A model generated the notes under the pieces. The model searched no databases and was not told the DNA's origin. It saw only the letters and a program-made list of their open reading frames with translations. A DNA stretch of 64,000 nt from Dasypus novemcinctus (taxonomy: Eukaryota; Chordata; Mammalia; Cingulata; Dasypodidae). Made by a program: the position numbers and the translations under genes. The DNA lies in contig NC_080678.1 in NCBI RefSeq assembly GCF_030445035.2, forward strand, positions 63,689,087 through 63,753,086, given 5' to 3'. This document shows, in pieces, positions 25,690 to 37,839 of the stretch. Each line of letters starts with the position of its first letter. Position 1 is the stretch's first letter.

Positions 25690-26569
25690 ATTATTTTTTA
25701 TTAGCAAATTTTAAGATTACAGAAAAATCATACAGAAAAAGCAATCTCATTTACCACCCTAATAATACCTTTATTAATATGATATATTTGCTGCAATTGA
25801 TGAAAGAACATTTTTATAATTGTACTGTTAACCATAGTCTGTGGTTTACTTTGCAGTTCACTGTATTGCACAGTTCTAGGTTTACTTTTTTTCCTACAAT
25901 ATATATGCAAACTGTAATTTCCCCTTTAAACCACATTCAAATGCATAATTAATGCTGCTATTTCTGCTCACAATATTGGGCACCATCACCAATATCCATT
26001 ATCAAAACTTTTCCATGACCCCAAATAAAAACTGTATGATTTATGCATTAACTTCCATTCCCTACCCCTACTCTAGCCCCTTGTACCCCGTATTCTAGTT
26101 CCTGACTATGACTTTTCTTTTTCTAATTATTTCATATCAGTGAGAGCATATGATATTTGTCCTTCTGTGTATGTCATATTTCACTCATCATGATGTCTTC
26201 AAGGTTCACCTATGTTGCCACATGTATCAGAATTACATTTTTTATGGCTGAATAATATTCCATTGTATGTATATACCACATTTTGTTTACTCAATCATTG
26301 GTTGATGGATACTTGAGTTGCTTCTACCCTTGGCAATTTTGAATAATGCTGCTATTAACGTCAGTGTAAAAATAGCTATTCAAGTTCTTGTTTTGAATTC
26401 TTTGGAATAGTTTCCTAGATGTGAGATTGACAGGTCATATGGTAATTCTATACTTAACTTTCCAGGGAACTTCCAAACTGTACAGCAAATGCACCATTTT
26501 ACACTCCTACCAATAATGAATGAGTGTTCCTTTCTTCCCACATCTTCTCCAACACTCATTTTCCTTTTT
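25690..26569 (-). mobile_element. L1 fragment: 3' UTR and ORF2 C-terminus
   Basis: 3' UTR (25690-26130) followed by reversed ORF2 C-terminal sequence (26130-26560), recognisable by 'tgaataatattccattgtatg' and 'tcatatggtaattct'. Its 3' tail abuts the previous fragment. Confidence 0.7.
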
Positions 26570-27144
26570 TATTTTTATTTATTTATTTATTTTTCATCAT
26601 GAGACATTCATTGGATTTGGTGAATATATCTCAGAGCACCGCTGAACCTCATGGTCAATGGTCCACATCATAGCCCACACTCTCCCACATTCCATCCAGT
26701 GGGCCATGGGAGGACATACAATGTCTGGTAACTGTCCCTGCAGCATCACCCAGGACAACTCCAAGTCCCGAAAACACCTCCACATCTCATCTCTTCCTCC
26801 CATTCCCCACACCCAGCAGCCACCATGGCCATTTTCTCCGCACCAATGCCACATTTTCTTCAATTACTAATCACAATAGTTCATGAATAGAATATCAGTA
26901 AGTCCACTCTCATCCATATTCTATTCCTCCATCCTGTGGACCTTGAAATGGTTGTGTCCACTCCACATCTATATTAAGAGGGTCCTTAGATTCCACATGG
27001 TTGCTGGATGCAATCCTCCTGCTTTCAGTTGTAGGCACTCTTGACTCCATGGTGTGGTGGTTGACCTTCTTCAACTCCATGTTAGCTGAGTGGGGTAAGT
27101 CCAACAAACCAGAGTGTAAGAGCCGAAGTCTGTTGAGGCTCAGG
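26570..27144 (-). mobile_element. L1 3'-terminal fragment, younger-type tail
   Basis: Closely parallels 31190-31690, the 3' terminus of the younger L1 in this window (shared 'tcaatggtccacatcat', 'ccatggtgtggtggttg', 'tctgttgaggctcagg'). The plus strand starts with (ATTT)n, the reversed A-rich tail. Only the last ~550 bp of an element is present. Confidence 0.8.
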
Positions 27145-27310
27145 GCCTTTCCTTTTTTCTAAATAGTAGTTATTCCTATGGATAGATACTATTTAAACAG
27201 AACTGTGCATTATGTATTTTCTGCTTGGCATTTTTCAAGTACCATAAGATTTTTGAGGTCTATTCACATTGTACTTCATTAAATCTTTCAGCTTTTATCA
27301 TTCATTTTTC
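27145..27310 (-). mobile_element. Short L1 ORF2-end fragment
   Basis: Resembles 25545-25690 ('tttttgaggtctattcacattgta'); a second, separate copy of the same L1 segment. Confidence 0.5.
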
Positions 27311-29435
27311 CATATAATAAGCTTTATTTATAAATAAGTTTTGAAAGTCACATCAAAAGTATGGGGGTTTTCATAAAACCCACTGCTCCCTGCCACATTT
27401 TTCCTATTAATAACATCTTATGTTAGTTTGGTACATTTGTTACAACTGATGAAAATATTAAAGCCTTGTTACTAACCAAGATCTATAGTTTAATGGTTTA
27501 CACTTTTCGCTGTAAAATTGTATAGGATTTGACAAAATGTATATTGATCTGCATCTGTCCTTGCAATATCATGCAGTACAATTCTAATGCCATAAAAGTG
27601 CATTATGTTTCATCTACTCTTTCTTCCCTCTCCCCTCAGAACCTCTGGTGATGACCATTTTTATATCAATGTTACACATTCTTCTGTTACTACAATAATA
27701 AGTTTATTTTCATTCATTCTTGCATTCCCCCCCTCCCCTTGTGTTTGTTCATTCCTCAACTTTGAGGATTTGGGAATGGTGATGATCACTCTGCTTCAGA
27801 CTGAGAGAGAGCTTAGATCTTATGGGACAGATGGGAGGAAATATTTTGCTAGCAGTGTGGATACTCTTTGCTTTTTGGGTTATGTGTTGTCCACCATCAT
27901 CGTTTTGTTAGTTGTCCTGGGTGAGCCCAATGATCTGGAGAGTAGGTGTGGGCTATAACTCTGCTGAGATTTAGGGTTTATCTGGCATAAGAACAGACTG
28001 AAGATTTAAGTCTCTGAGATTTTTTTAAACACGTATAGTGCTAATTTTATGTTCACATAAAAAGGGTAGGAAAATCATTTATAGGGAAAGTATAACGAGT
28101 CTCTCTGTTACATCAGGGAAATAGATTATCATGTATTCCAAGGTAAGGCCCATCTATGGGGTGCTGATTTCAAGAGGGTGTGTGCCTTGTCTATAGTGTC
28201 CAGATGTCTCTAGAGCCCTCAGGAATACCCCTGTTCGGTCTCTTTTTTACTGTGGCAATTAGTAAGATCAACCTGAGACATGCAGAAGTGTGACTTCTAA
28301 AACAGCCTCCTGACTCATTATGAAATCTCTTAGTCATAAAATTTCTTTTATACTTAATGTTTCCCCTTTTGGTCAAGGACCTTTCCACAATGCATAATTG
28401 GTCGGTGCTTGATATTACTCCCTGGTGCCAGGGAGGCTCATCCCTGAAGTCATGGCCCATGCTGGAGGGCAACATAATGAGTTTTTGCTGAGTTTGACTT
28501 AGAGAGAGGTCACACTTGAATAACAAGTAGGTTTTCAGGAGGTAACTCTTAGACAATAGTTATTATTATGCTATGTTTCAATTTTACAAGAATATGGTTA
28601 TAAGTACAAGCATTAATATTGTAGGCTTGGCATATGCTCTGTTTTCCTTTCATTAGGCACTGGTTATGTACTCTTGAGATTCTTGCCACTCTATTTGAGA
28701 ATATAGCAGGACTCTTCAGGATGGGAGTTTAATATTTTGTTGGTTATTTTGTAGGTCTCCACCTTTTGGCAATTGTGAATAATGCTGTATGAACATAAAA
28801 TGTCCATGTATCTGACTGTGCCCCTACTTTCAGTTCTTCTGGGTATATTTCTAGTTAGGGGGATTGCAAGATCATGTGGCAATTCTATACTTAGCTTCCT
28901 GAGGAACCACCAAATCATTCTCCACAATACCTGCACCATTCTACATTCCTACTAGCTGTGGATGAGTGTTCTTATTTCTCCACACCCTTTCCAACATTTG
29001 TAGTTTTCTGTTTTTTAATCTAGCAGTTGTAAAATTTTATCTCATTGTAGTTTTCTTTTCCATTTCCCTAATAGCTAGTGATGTTGAACATCTTTTCATG
29101 TGCTTTTTAGTCATTTGTATTTCCTCTTTGGAAAAGTGGTTATTCAACTCTCTTGTACATTTTTCAGATGGCTGTTTTTATTTATTATTGAGATGTAAGA
29201 TTCCTTTATATATGCTGGATATCAGACCATTGTTGGATAAGTGGTTCCTGAATATTTTCTCCCATTGAGCAGGCTGCCTTTTCACTCTCTTTACAAACTC
29301 CATTAAGTGTAGATGTTTTTAATTTTGAGGAGGCCGCAATTACATTTTTTTTCTTTCATGCTCATGCTTTGGGTGTAAAGTTTATGAAACCATTTCTTAC
29401 TACAATATCTCATAGACGCTTACCTACATTATCTT

Positions 29436-29933
29436 ATACACTTGAGGCTGTGGTCAAACAGTTAACTATTGTGTATGTCATTTTAAAGAGCTGAAATTTA
29501 GTCTCTGAATACCTTCCCCACTGGAAAGAAAATATACATCAAAACACTCATGATACATCTTAGAAGATAATTACAATGTATAAACTGTTGGTCTGACATT
29601 TTTGTAAATACAAGTTACCATGCTTTAATTATGCACACTCAACAATCTAGGGAGCCCATTGTTACTCTTTGTTAGTCTTAAGGATTTCCTGTTTGGAAGA
29701 AGTCATGACATCTCTTTACATTTACCTTATCAACTCTAGAATGTGTATATTTGTAAATGTATGTCTTCTTTCCTAGGTACTAGTTTGCAGATGTCTTAAC
29801 ACACTTCAGTACAGAAATTATAACTTTCTGTATTGTGCTGTCAGAGTGTGCTTAGCCTATCTAGATATACCCACACTGTTAAATAATGTCTAAGTAGTAA
29901 TAATTAAAGCATTTTTGATTATAAAAAAAAAAA
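29436..29933 (+). mobile_element. Polyadenylated retrocopy nested in the older L1
   Basis: About 500 bp of non-L1 sequence interrupts ORF2. It ends with AATTAAAG, 17 further bases and an 11-A tail (29923-29933), i.e. a polyadenylated RNA copied on the plus strand. L1 sequence resumes at 'ggagttttatggtcttgg'. There is no long open frame, so it is probably a 3' UTR fragment or noncoding RNA. The source gene is not recognised, and no clear target duplication is visible. Confidence 0.65.
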
Positions 29934-30203
29934 GGAGTTTTATGGTCTTGGCTGTTATATTTAAGTCTTTGATCCATCTTGAGTTAATTTTTGTATAGGG
30001 CAAGAATGGTGATCTTCTTTCATTATTTTGGATATGGATATCCAGTTTTACCAGCACCATTTCTTAAATAAACTATTCTGTCCCAGTCAACTGGGCTTGG
30101 TGGCCATGTCAAATATCAGATAGCCATACATATATGGGTCCATATCTGAACTCTCATTTCTGCTCCATTGGTCAGCATATCTATCCTTGTGCCAATACCA
30201 TGC

Positions 30204-30739
30204 ATTTTTTTAATAGTTATTTTTATTGTCTTTTTAAAAAGATACATAGATCACAAAAAATGTTACATTAAAAAATATGAGGTTCCCATATAACCACACT
30301 CCATCTAACCCCATTCCTCCCATATCAAAAACCTCTTTCATCATTGTGGCCCATTCATTTTATTTGGTGAATAAATTTTGGAGTACTGCTGCACCTCATT
30401 GATTATAATTTACATTGTAGTTTACAATCTCCTCCTGTCCATTCAGTGGGTTATGGCAGGATATATAAAGTCCTGCATCTGTTCCTGCAATATCATTTAG
30501 GATAACTCCAAGTCTGGAAATTCTTCCACATCACATCTCCTCTTCCTTCTCCCTGTCCTCAGCAACTACTGTGACCACTGTCTCCACATCAATGATATAA
30601 TTTCTTCCATTGATAGAGTCACAATAGTTCTATAGTAGAATACCAGTAAGTCCAATCTAATCCTTTTATTTCTCCATCAGGTGGACCCTGGGATGGTGAT
30701 GTCCACTCCACCTCTAAATTGAGAGGGAGCTTAGATTTA
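30204..30739 (-). mobile_element. L1 3'-terminal fragment nested in the older L1
   Basis: Reversed L1 3' end (T-rich start, 'aggttcccatataacc', 'tgttcctgcaatatc', 'gagagggagcttagat') inserted between 'gccaataccatgc' and 'agtatgccttacagtcagg' of the older ORF2. About 20 bases of the host L1 seem lost at the site, and I see no clear target duplication. Confidence 0.7.
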
Positions 30740-31035
30740 TAGTATGCCTTACAGTCAGGCAATGTAATGCCTCCAACTTTGTTTTCTTCTTTTTTAAGAC
30801 ATTTTTGGCTATTCAGAGCCCCTTAACCTTCCAAATTAATTTGTTAATTGGTTTTTCCAGTTCTGTAAATAATGCTGTTGGAATTTTTTATTGGGATTGT
30901 ATTTAATCTGTAAATCAATTTGGGCAGGATAGACATCTTAATAATATTTAGCCTTCCATTCCATGAACATGGAATATTCTTCCATTTATTTAGGTATTCT
31001 TTGATTTCCTTTAGCAATGCCATGTAACTTTCTGT

Positions 31036-31049
31036 GTATAAGCCCTTTA
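31036..31049 (+). repeat. Target site duplication, left copy, of the younger L1
   Basis: GTATAAGCCCTTTA, identical to 37001-37014. The reversed A-rich tail of the L1 begins at the next base. Confidence 0.95.
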
Positions 31050-31075
31050 TTTTTTTATTTTTTATTTTTAGCAAT

Positions 31076-33844
31076 TAACTTTTTTTTAATTGACTTTGTA
31101 ATAATATTACATTAAAAATATATATATATGAGGTCCCATTGAACCCTACCACCCCCACCCCACCTCTCCCCCCCCCCCCCCAGCAACACTCCTTCCCATC
31201 ATCATGACACATCCATTGCATTTGGCAAGTACATCTTTGGGCACCTCTGCACCTCATGGTCAATGGTCCACATCATGGCCCATACTCTCCCCCGTTCCAT
31301 CCAGTGGGCCCTGTGAGGATTTACAATGTCCAGTGATTGCCCCTGAAGCACCATCCAGGGCAGCTCCATGTCCCAAAGACGCCTCCACCTCTCATCTCTT
31401 CCTGCCTTTCCCCATACCCATCAGCCATCATGTCCACTTTTCTCAATCTAATGCCACCTTTTCTATGTGGACATTGGATTGGTTGTGTCCATTGCACCTC
31501 TATGTCAAGAGGAGGCTCAGATTCCACATGGATGCTGGATGCAATCCTCCCACTTTCAGTTGTAATCACTCTAGGCTCCATGGTGTGGTGGTTGTCCTTC
31601 TTCAACTCCATCTTAGCTGAGTGTGGTGAGCCCAATAAGTCAGATTGTAGGTGCTGGAGTCTGTTGAGGCTCAGGACCTGGCTATCACATTGTCAGTCCA
31701 GAGATTCAGATCCCCTAAATATATCTTAAACCCCGACACTAACTGCACCTCCAGCACATTAGCATGAAAGTTTTATGAAGAGAGATCCCATCTGAGTCCA
31801 GATTCGTCACACATAAACACCAGTTCCAAAGAGGGGCCATCTGACCTGGTAGTTAACCCCATCGGCCATGACCATAACTCCCATGGGTCTCTTTAGCCCT
31901 CGAAGGAACCGATATCTGGGGGTTGTATCTGCTTTATCTGTCTCTCAGACTCTGCTCAGTTGTGCATAAGGGCAATCCTTCTGACAGCCTCCAGACTCTT
32001 TTTTAGAGACTCGTAGCCATATAAACTCATTTCTCCTTTCCATTTCCCCCTTACATTAGGTCAACCAGCTTTTTAAAGTCATGTTATTTTATGTAGACAG
32101 GGATATTCTGCTGATCCGCGTTGAACCTTCCGTATAAGGTCATTTTCCAGTTGCATCATCAGTTGGTAGTTGATAGTGGTCCCTCGGTGCCAGGGAGGCT
32201 CATCCCCAGGTGTCATGTCCCAGGTTGGGGGGAAGGCATTGCATTTACATGCTGAGTTTGGCTTCGAGACTGGCCACATTTGAGTAACATGAAGGCTGAC
32301 AGGAGGAAATTCCCAGGCACAATGCTGCTCTAGGCCTTGTTCTTATTTTAGGCTTATCAGCTCACAAGCATAGTCATTAGCATCAGGGGCTCACTGTTGA
32401 ACCCTCACTCCCTCCCGGTCCCCACCGCTGCACCTAGGAGACTGTCGCTGCTCCCTTAGGGACCACGACAGAGCACCACTGGCCAGGAACCCAGTACCCC
32501 CCCCTGCTGTGGTTTTTAATTGTTGCCACTATGAGTATATCCAAACATTGCCATGCACCCTGGACATATGTTCTGTACAGCTCCCTGTCAGCCATATATC
32601 CCCTGTCAATGGTATCCCATACCAGTATTCCTCCATTGCCTTTGTTGAACCACACTGTGATCCAGAACTCCCTGAAATTTGAAGCCCAATATAATGTCAG
32701 GGTCCCTTACTAGGAAATGGCATATAGCGATGGGTTTAAAGGTTAGAAAAAGAATACGTGTTGACTTGGAAAAAATTCTACATCCTATCTTCCCCCCCCC
32801 CCCTAATTATTGAGCTTCTCTTCACAGGAGCCCTAGACCACAGCAATGCATATATATAGTATAGAGCACTCCCATACATCCACCACAAAACCTTTTCCCT
32901 TCCACAGCGATATTCTTACACCCTATTCACATCATATTTACTTAACGTAATGTACAGAGTCTGAGACAATAGCTTTCAAACAAGGTGACATCTGTGCTTA
33001 CATTGTGGTGCATACTTTAGGATACACAGTTTTTTACATTCTTAGTTATCCTATGTTTTAAATTATGGTTTACATTATCAGTCTGTCATCTCCTATATGT
33101 TATGGTGTAATATTACATGTTTTATATCCATCCTTGTGTACTCTCACGAAACTCCTCTCTTACCCCCCATTTACCTTGGTTACACACATTTAACGTCCAT
33201 TTTCCCTTCCACCTTGGTGCCCACAGTGACAGCCAACCTCCGTTTCCCGAGGAGCCACTTCCAGATATAGATGGAATAGTGTTCAGGGTCTAACTTGATC
33301 AACTGCCCAATGCCCTGGGAGCCACCCTTTCTTTCTAGGGATACAGTTCCCTCTATTTGATGGCATTAGTTCTCCCCAGGATGTGGGTCCACCCCCACTC
33401 TCACTACTTGGGTTTCTACCCCATGGTATCACCCACTCTGGCAGAATGAGCATTTAGACATTCCCCAGGAGCCCGTCCTGCATCAGACCCTCCCCTCCGA
33501 GCATTCTAAACAGGTAACCCTCTTTATTATATTTTGATATGATTTTCTCGGCATTTTACTCTCCACCAACACCTGACCCTCTCCTGTGTTGGTATGCTAC
33601 CCTTCCCTCCCCCCACTTTTGGGCAATGTTACCCATCCGCCCATCCCCAGCCTCCCTCAAACCCGCAAAGCCCCAACCAAAGGCAACCCCTTGCCCCCCT
33701 TTTATCTCTTCTTTGTGTTCATACTTACCACCATCTTGTCTTAAATTCCACCCCTGCAGACATTGGCTCACATCCTTCCTCCACCCTCCAATTTCCTGTA
33801 AGCCTATCGTTCAGTCTCTTGCTATCTAGGGCAGCTTGGTTATT
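31076..33844 (-). other. Very long L1 3' UTR with G-rich tract
   Basis: Between the ORF2 end and the A-tail lie about 2.77 kb without a coding frame, against roughly 0.5-0.7 kb in primate or mouse L1. The transcript strand carries G-runs (complement of 31140-31182, where the plus strand has 'accacccccacccc' and a run of 14 C; also 32791-32802), the G-rich polypurine tract typical of L1 3' UTRs. The last 600 bp recur at 26570-27144. Confidence 0.75.
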
Positions 33845-36800
33845 TCAAATCATTGAGGTCATGTAGTATTTGTCCTTTAATGTCTGGGTTTCTTCACTCA
33901 ACATAAGGTTCTCAAGATTCATCCATGTTATCACATATGTTTGTAGTGTGTTTGTTCTTACAGCCGAGTAGTATTCCATTGTGTGTATATACCACATTTT
34001 ATTGATCCACTCATCTGTTGATGGGCATTTGGATTGATTCCAACTTTTGGCAATAGTGAACAATGCTGCTATGAACATTGGTGTACATATATCGGTTTGC
34101 ATCCTTGTTTTCAGTTCTGCTGGGTATATACCCAGCAGTGGTATTGCTGGGTCATATGGCAAATCTATGGCTAGTTTTTTGAGAAACCGCCATACTGTCC
34201 TCCAGAATGGTTGGATCCTTCTGCATTCCCACCAGCAGTGGATGAGTGTTCCCCTTTCAACACATCCTCTTCAGGACTTGTATTCTTCTGTTTTTTTCAT
34301 AGCTGCCAATCTTATGGGTGTAAGATGGTATCTCATTGTGGTTTTGATTTGCATTTCCCTGATAGCTAGAGATTTGGAACATTTTTTCATGTGCTTTTTG
34401 CCATTTGTATTTCTTCTTTGGAGAAGTGTCTGTTTAAATCTTTTTCCCATATTTTAAATGGGTTTTTTATCTTTTTATTCTCAAGATATAGGAGTTCTTT
34501 ATATATGCAAGTTATAAGTTTCTTATCAGATATATGGTTGCCAAATATTTTCTCCCACTGTGTGGGCTCCCTTTTCACTTTCTTGACAAACTCCTTTGAG
34601 GTGCAAAAGGCTTTAATTTTGAGGAAGTCCCATTTATCTATTAGTTCTTTTGCTGCTCGTGCTTTTGGTGAGATATTCATAAATCCATTTCCTATTACAA
34701 GGTCCTGTAGATGTTTCCCTACACTGCTTTCTAAGGTTTTTATGGTCTTGGCTCTTATATTTAGGTCTTTGATCCATCTTGAGTTGATCTTTGTATAAGG
34801 TGTAAGATGGTAATCCTCTTTCATTCTTCTACATATGGCTATCCAGTTCTCCAGACACCATTTGTTGAATAGGCCACTCTCTCCCAGTTGAGAGGGTTTG
34901 GTGGCTTTATCGAATATTATGTGGCTATATATGTGAGGTTCTATATCAGAGCTTTCAATTCGATTCCATTGGTCTATGTGTCTCTCCTTATGCCAATACC
35001 ATGCTGTTTTCACCACCGTAGCTTTGTAGTATGTTTTGAAGTCAGGTAGTGTGATTCCTCCAATTTCGTTTTTCTTTCTCAGTATGTCTTTGGCTATTCG
35101 GGGTCTCTTTCCTTTCCAAATAAATTTCATAGTTAGTTTTTCTAGTTCCTTAAAGAAGGCTGTGTTGATTTTTATTGGGATTGCATTGAATGTGTATATC
35201 AGTTTTGGTAGGATAGACATCTTAATAATGTTCAGTCTTCCTATCCATGAACAAGGAATAGTCTTCCATTTATTTAGGTCTTCTTTGATTTCCTTGAACA
35301 ATCTTGTATAGTTCTCGGTGTATAAGTTCTTTACCTCTTTAGTTAAATTTATTCCTAAGTATTTGATTTTTTTATTTACTATTGTGAATGGTATTTGTTT
35401 CTTGATTTCCTCCTGAGCTTGCTCATTATTGGTGTACAGAAATGCTACTGATTTTTGCGCATTGATCTTATAACCTGCAACTTTACTAAACTCATTTATG
35501 GGTTCTAGAAGCTTTGTTGTAGATCTCTCAGGGTTTTCTATGTATAGGATCATGTCATCTGCAAATAATGAAATTTTGACTTCTTCCTTTCCAATTTGAA
35601 TGCCTTTTATTTCTGGTTCTTGCCTCAGTGCTCAAGCAAGTACTTCTAAAACAATGTTAAATAGAAGCGGAGACAGTGGGCATCCTTGTATTGTTCCTGA
35701 GTTTAGAGGGAAGGAGTCTAGAATTTCTCCATTGTACACAATATTGGCTTTAGGTTTTTCATATATACTCTTTATCATGTTCAAAAAATTTCCTTGTATT
35801 CCAATCCTTTGGAGTGTTTTTATCAAGAAAGGGTGCTGTATTTTGTCAAATGCTTTTTCTGCATCAATAGATATAATCATGTGATTTTTTTCCTTCAATC
35901 TGTTTATATGGTGTATTACGTTGATTGATTTTCTTATGTTGAACCATCCTTGCATACCTGGGATGAATCCCACTTGGTCGTGGTGTATAATTCGTTTAAT
36001 GTGTTGTTGAATACGATTAGCAAATATTTTGTTTAGTATTTTTGCGTCTAGGTTCATTAGAGAAATTGGTCTGTAATTTTCCTTTCTTGTGATGTCTTTG
36101 TTTGGCTTTGGTACTAGGGTAATGTTGGCATCATAGAAGGAGTTGGGTAATGTTCTTTCTGTTTCTATTTTTTGGAATAGTTTCAGCAGGATTGGTGTCA
36201 GTTCTTTCCGGAATGTTTTGTAGAATTCACCTGTGAAGCCATCTGGCCCTGGGCTCTTCTTAGTTGGGAGATTTTTAATAACTGATTCTATCTCTCTGCT
36301 TGTGATTGGTTTGTTAAGATCATCAATTTCTTCTTTTGTCAATATGGGCTGCTTATGTGTTTCTAGGAATTTGTCCATTTCCTCTAGATTGTCATTTTTG
36401 TTGGAATATAGTTTTTCAAAATATCCTCTTATGATAGTCTTTATTTCTGTGGGGTCAGTGGTGATATCGCCTTTCTCATTTCTTATTTTGTGTATTTGCA
36501 TCTTCTCTCTTTTTCTCTTTGTTAGTATCGCTAAAGGTTTGTCAATTTTCTTAATCTTCTCAAAAAACCAGCTCTTGGTCTTGTTTATCTGTTCAAGTGC
36601 TTTCTTATTTTCTATTTCATTTAGTTCTGCTCTTATCTTTGTTATTTCCTTCCTTCTTCTTCCTGTTGGGTTACTTTGTTGTTGTTTTTCTAATTCCTTC
36701 AAATGTGCAGTTAGTTCTTCAATTTTTGCTCTTTCTTCTTTTTTGATATATGAATTTATGGCTATAAACTTCCCTCTCAGTACTGCTTTTGCTGCATCCC

Positions 36801-36998
36801 ATAAATTTTGGTATGTTGTGTTATCATTATCATTTGTTTCAAGGTAGTCATTGATTTCTTTTGAGATTTCCTCTTTGACCCACTGTTTTTCTAAGAGTGT
36901 GCTGTTTAATTTCCAAATCGTGGTGTGAAATCTGGGCTTCTTTCCCTTGCAAATCTCCAGCTTAACTCCACTGTGGTCAGAGATAATGTTTTGTATGA
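33845..36998 (-). pseudogene. L1 ORF2 (reverse transcriptase and C-terminal domain), near intact but broken
   Basis: ORF2p makes the nick and the cDNA in L1 retrotransposition. Here the frame opens just at the end of the endonuclease ([10 protein letters not shown]). The RT domain follows, with [21 protein letters not shown] and the FADD active site at 35554-35565, and the C-terminal domain ends near 33845 (GIYPAELKTRMQTD, TMEYYSA). The damage is slight: one in-frame TGA at about 35629-35631, where an Arg codon (CGA) is expected, and a frameshift near 34385 after QMAKS, with the last domain continuing in another frame. The endonuclease domain is missing by 5' truncation. Confidence 0.93.
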
Positions 36999-37000
36999 TT

Positions 37001-37014
37001 GTATAAGCCCTTTA
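37001..37014 (+). repeat. Target site duplication, right copy, of the younger L1
   Basis: GTATAAGCCCTTTA, identical to 31036-31049; on the minus strand it encodes part of KGLYTE of the older ORF2. Confidence 0.95.
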
Positions 37015-37839
37015 CATGTTTAAAGTTTATTCCTAGATATTTGATTCTTTTTGTTGCTTTTGTAAATGTAATTTTTTCTTGAGTTCCTCATCAGATTGCT
37101 CATTATTAGAAACATTAGTGAATTTTGCATGTTTAGCTTATATCCCACCAGTTTACTGAACTCATCTCTTGGCTTTAGAAACTTTGTTGTAGATTTTTTA
37201 GGACTTTCTATGTATAGGATCATGTCATCTGCAATTTGTGAAAATTTTATTTTTTCCTTTCCAATTTGGATGTCTTTTATTTCCTTTTACTGCCTAAGTG
37301 CTATAGCAAGTACTTCTAATACAGTGTTAAATCAGAATGGTGACAGTGGGCATCCTTGTCTTACTTCCAAGAAGGAAAACCTTTAGCATTTCACCTTTGA
37401 GTATGATGTTAGTTGTAGTGTTTTCATATATATCCTTTATCATGTTGAGGAAGTTTCCTTCTGTTACTATCTTTTGAAATGGTTCTAACAAGAAAGAATG
37501 TTTTATTTTATCAAATGCCTTTTCTGTGTTGATAGAGATGATCATGTTTTTTTTTTTTTGAATCTGTTAATGTGGTGTATTATTTTGCTTAATTTTCTTA
37601 TGTTGAACCATCCTTGTCTACCTGGAATAAAACACACTTGATCATGGTATATAATTAATTCATTTTGTTGTTGGATCAATTAGCAAGTATTTTGTTTCTA
37701 GTTTACAAATCTGATAACATAAATACTCAAAATCCTTTACTAGCTCCCTAATACTTTTGATGAAGTTGACCTTTCTCAGCTTGACACACATATCCCTGTG
37801 TACTCTGGTACCATTGCATCATTCCTATCTTGTAATTTC

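Larger units (their letters stand above)
31050..37000 (-). mobile_element. Younger L1, 5'-truncated, 5.95 kb, with 14-bp target duplication
   Basis: Minus-strand L1 with A-rich tail (31050-31090), a 3' UTR of about 2.8 kb (31076-33844) and ORF2 sequence (33845-36998). It starts at the end of the endonuclease domain: the first residues read are around the SDH motif. The flanks GTATAAGCCCTTTA match perfectly over 14 bases and the interrupted older ORF2 rejoins across them. 5' truncation, A-tail and duplication are the marks of target-primed reverse transcription. It is clearly younger than its host L1, since its reading frame is nearly intact. Confidence 0.95.
27311..37690 (-). mobile_element. 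Older L1, split by three later insertions
   Basis: Four minus-strand segments line up as one L1: 37690-37015 (ORF2 reverse-transcriptase part), 31049-30740 (ORF2, starting [18 protein letters not shown]), 30203-29934 and 29435-28720 (ORF2 C-terminal part), then 28720-27311 (3' UTR, homologous to the plus-strand copy at 39200-40615). The gaps are filled by the younger L1, an L1 tail and a polyadenylated retrocopy. ORF2 continuity across the largest gap is direct: the sequence stops and resumes at 'gtataagcccttta', which is duplicated. All frames are broken. Confidence 0.8.

Noticed and set aside
31204-31729. Plus-strand open frames of 130-138 codons, and a minus-strand one of 104, near 31.2-31.7 kb
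   Set aside because: They lie in the L1 3' UTR, overlap on both strands and have no protein features; the homologous tail at 26570-27144 does not keep them.
33539-33866. Pro/Ser-rich overlapping frames around 33.6-33.8 kb
   Set aside because: They sit just beyond the ORF2 end in the L1 3' UTR, in C-rich sequence on the antisense strand; chance frames.
36233-36847. 204-codon plus-strand open frame, hydrophobic
   Set aside because: It is the antisense of L1 ORF2 (minus strand). The A-rich sense strand gives T-rich, Phe/Ser/Leu-rich antisense frames. The same holds for 34047-34457, 34391-34798, 35036-35311, 35600-35884 and 28966-29268.
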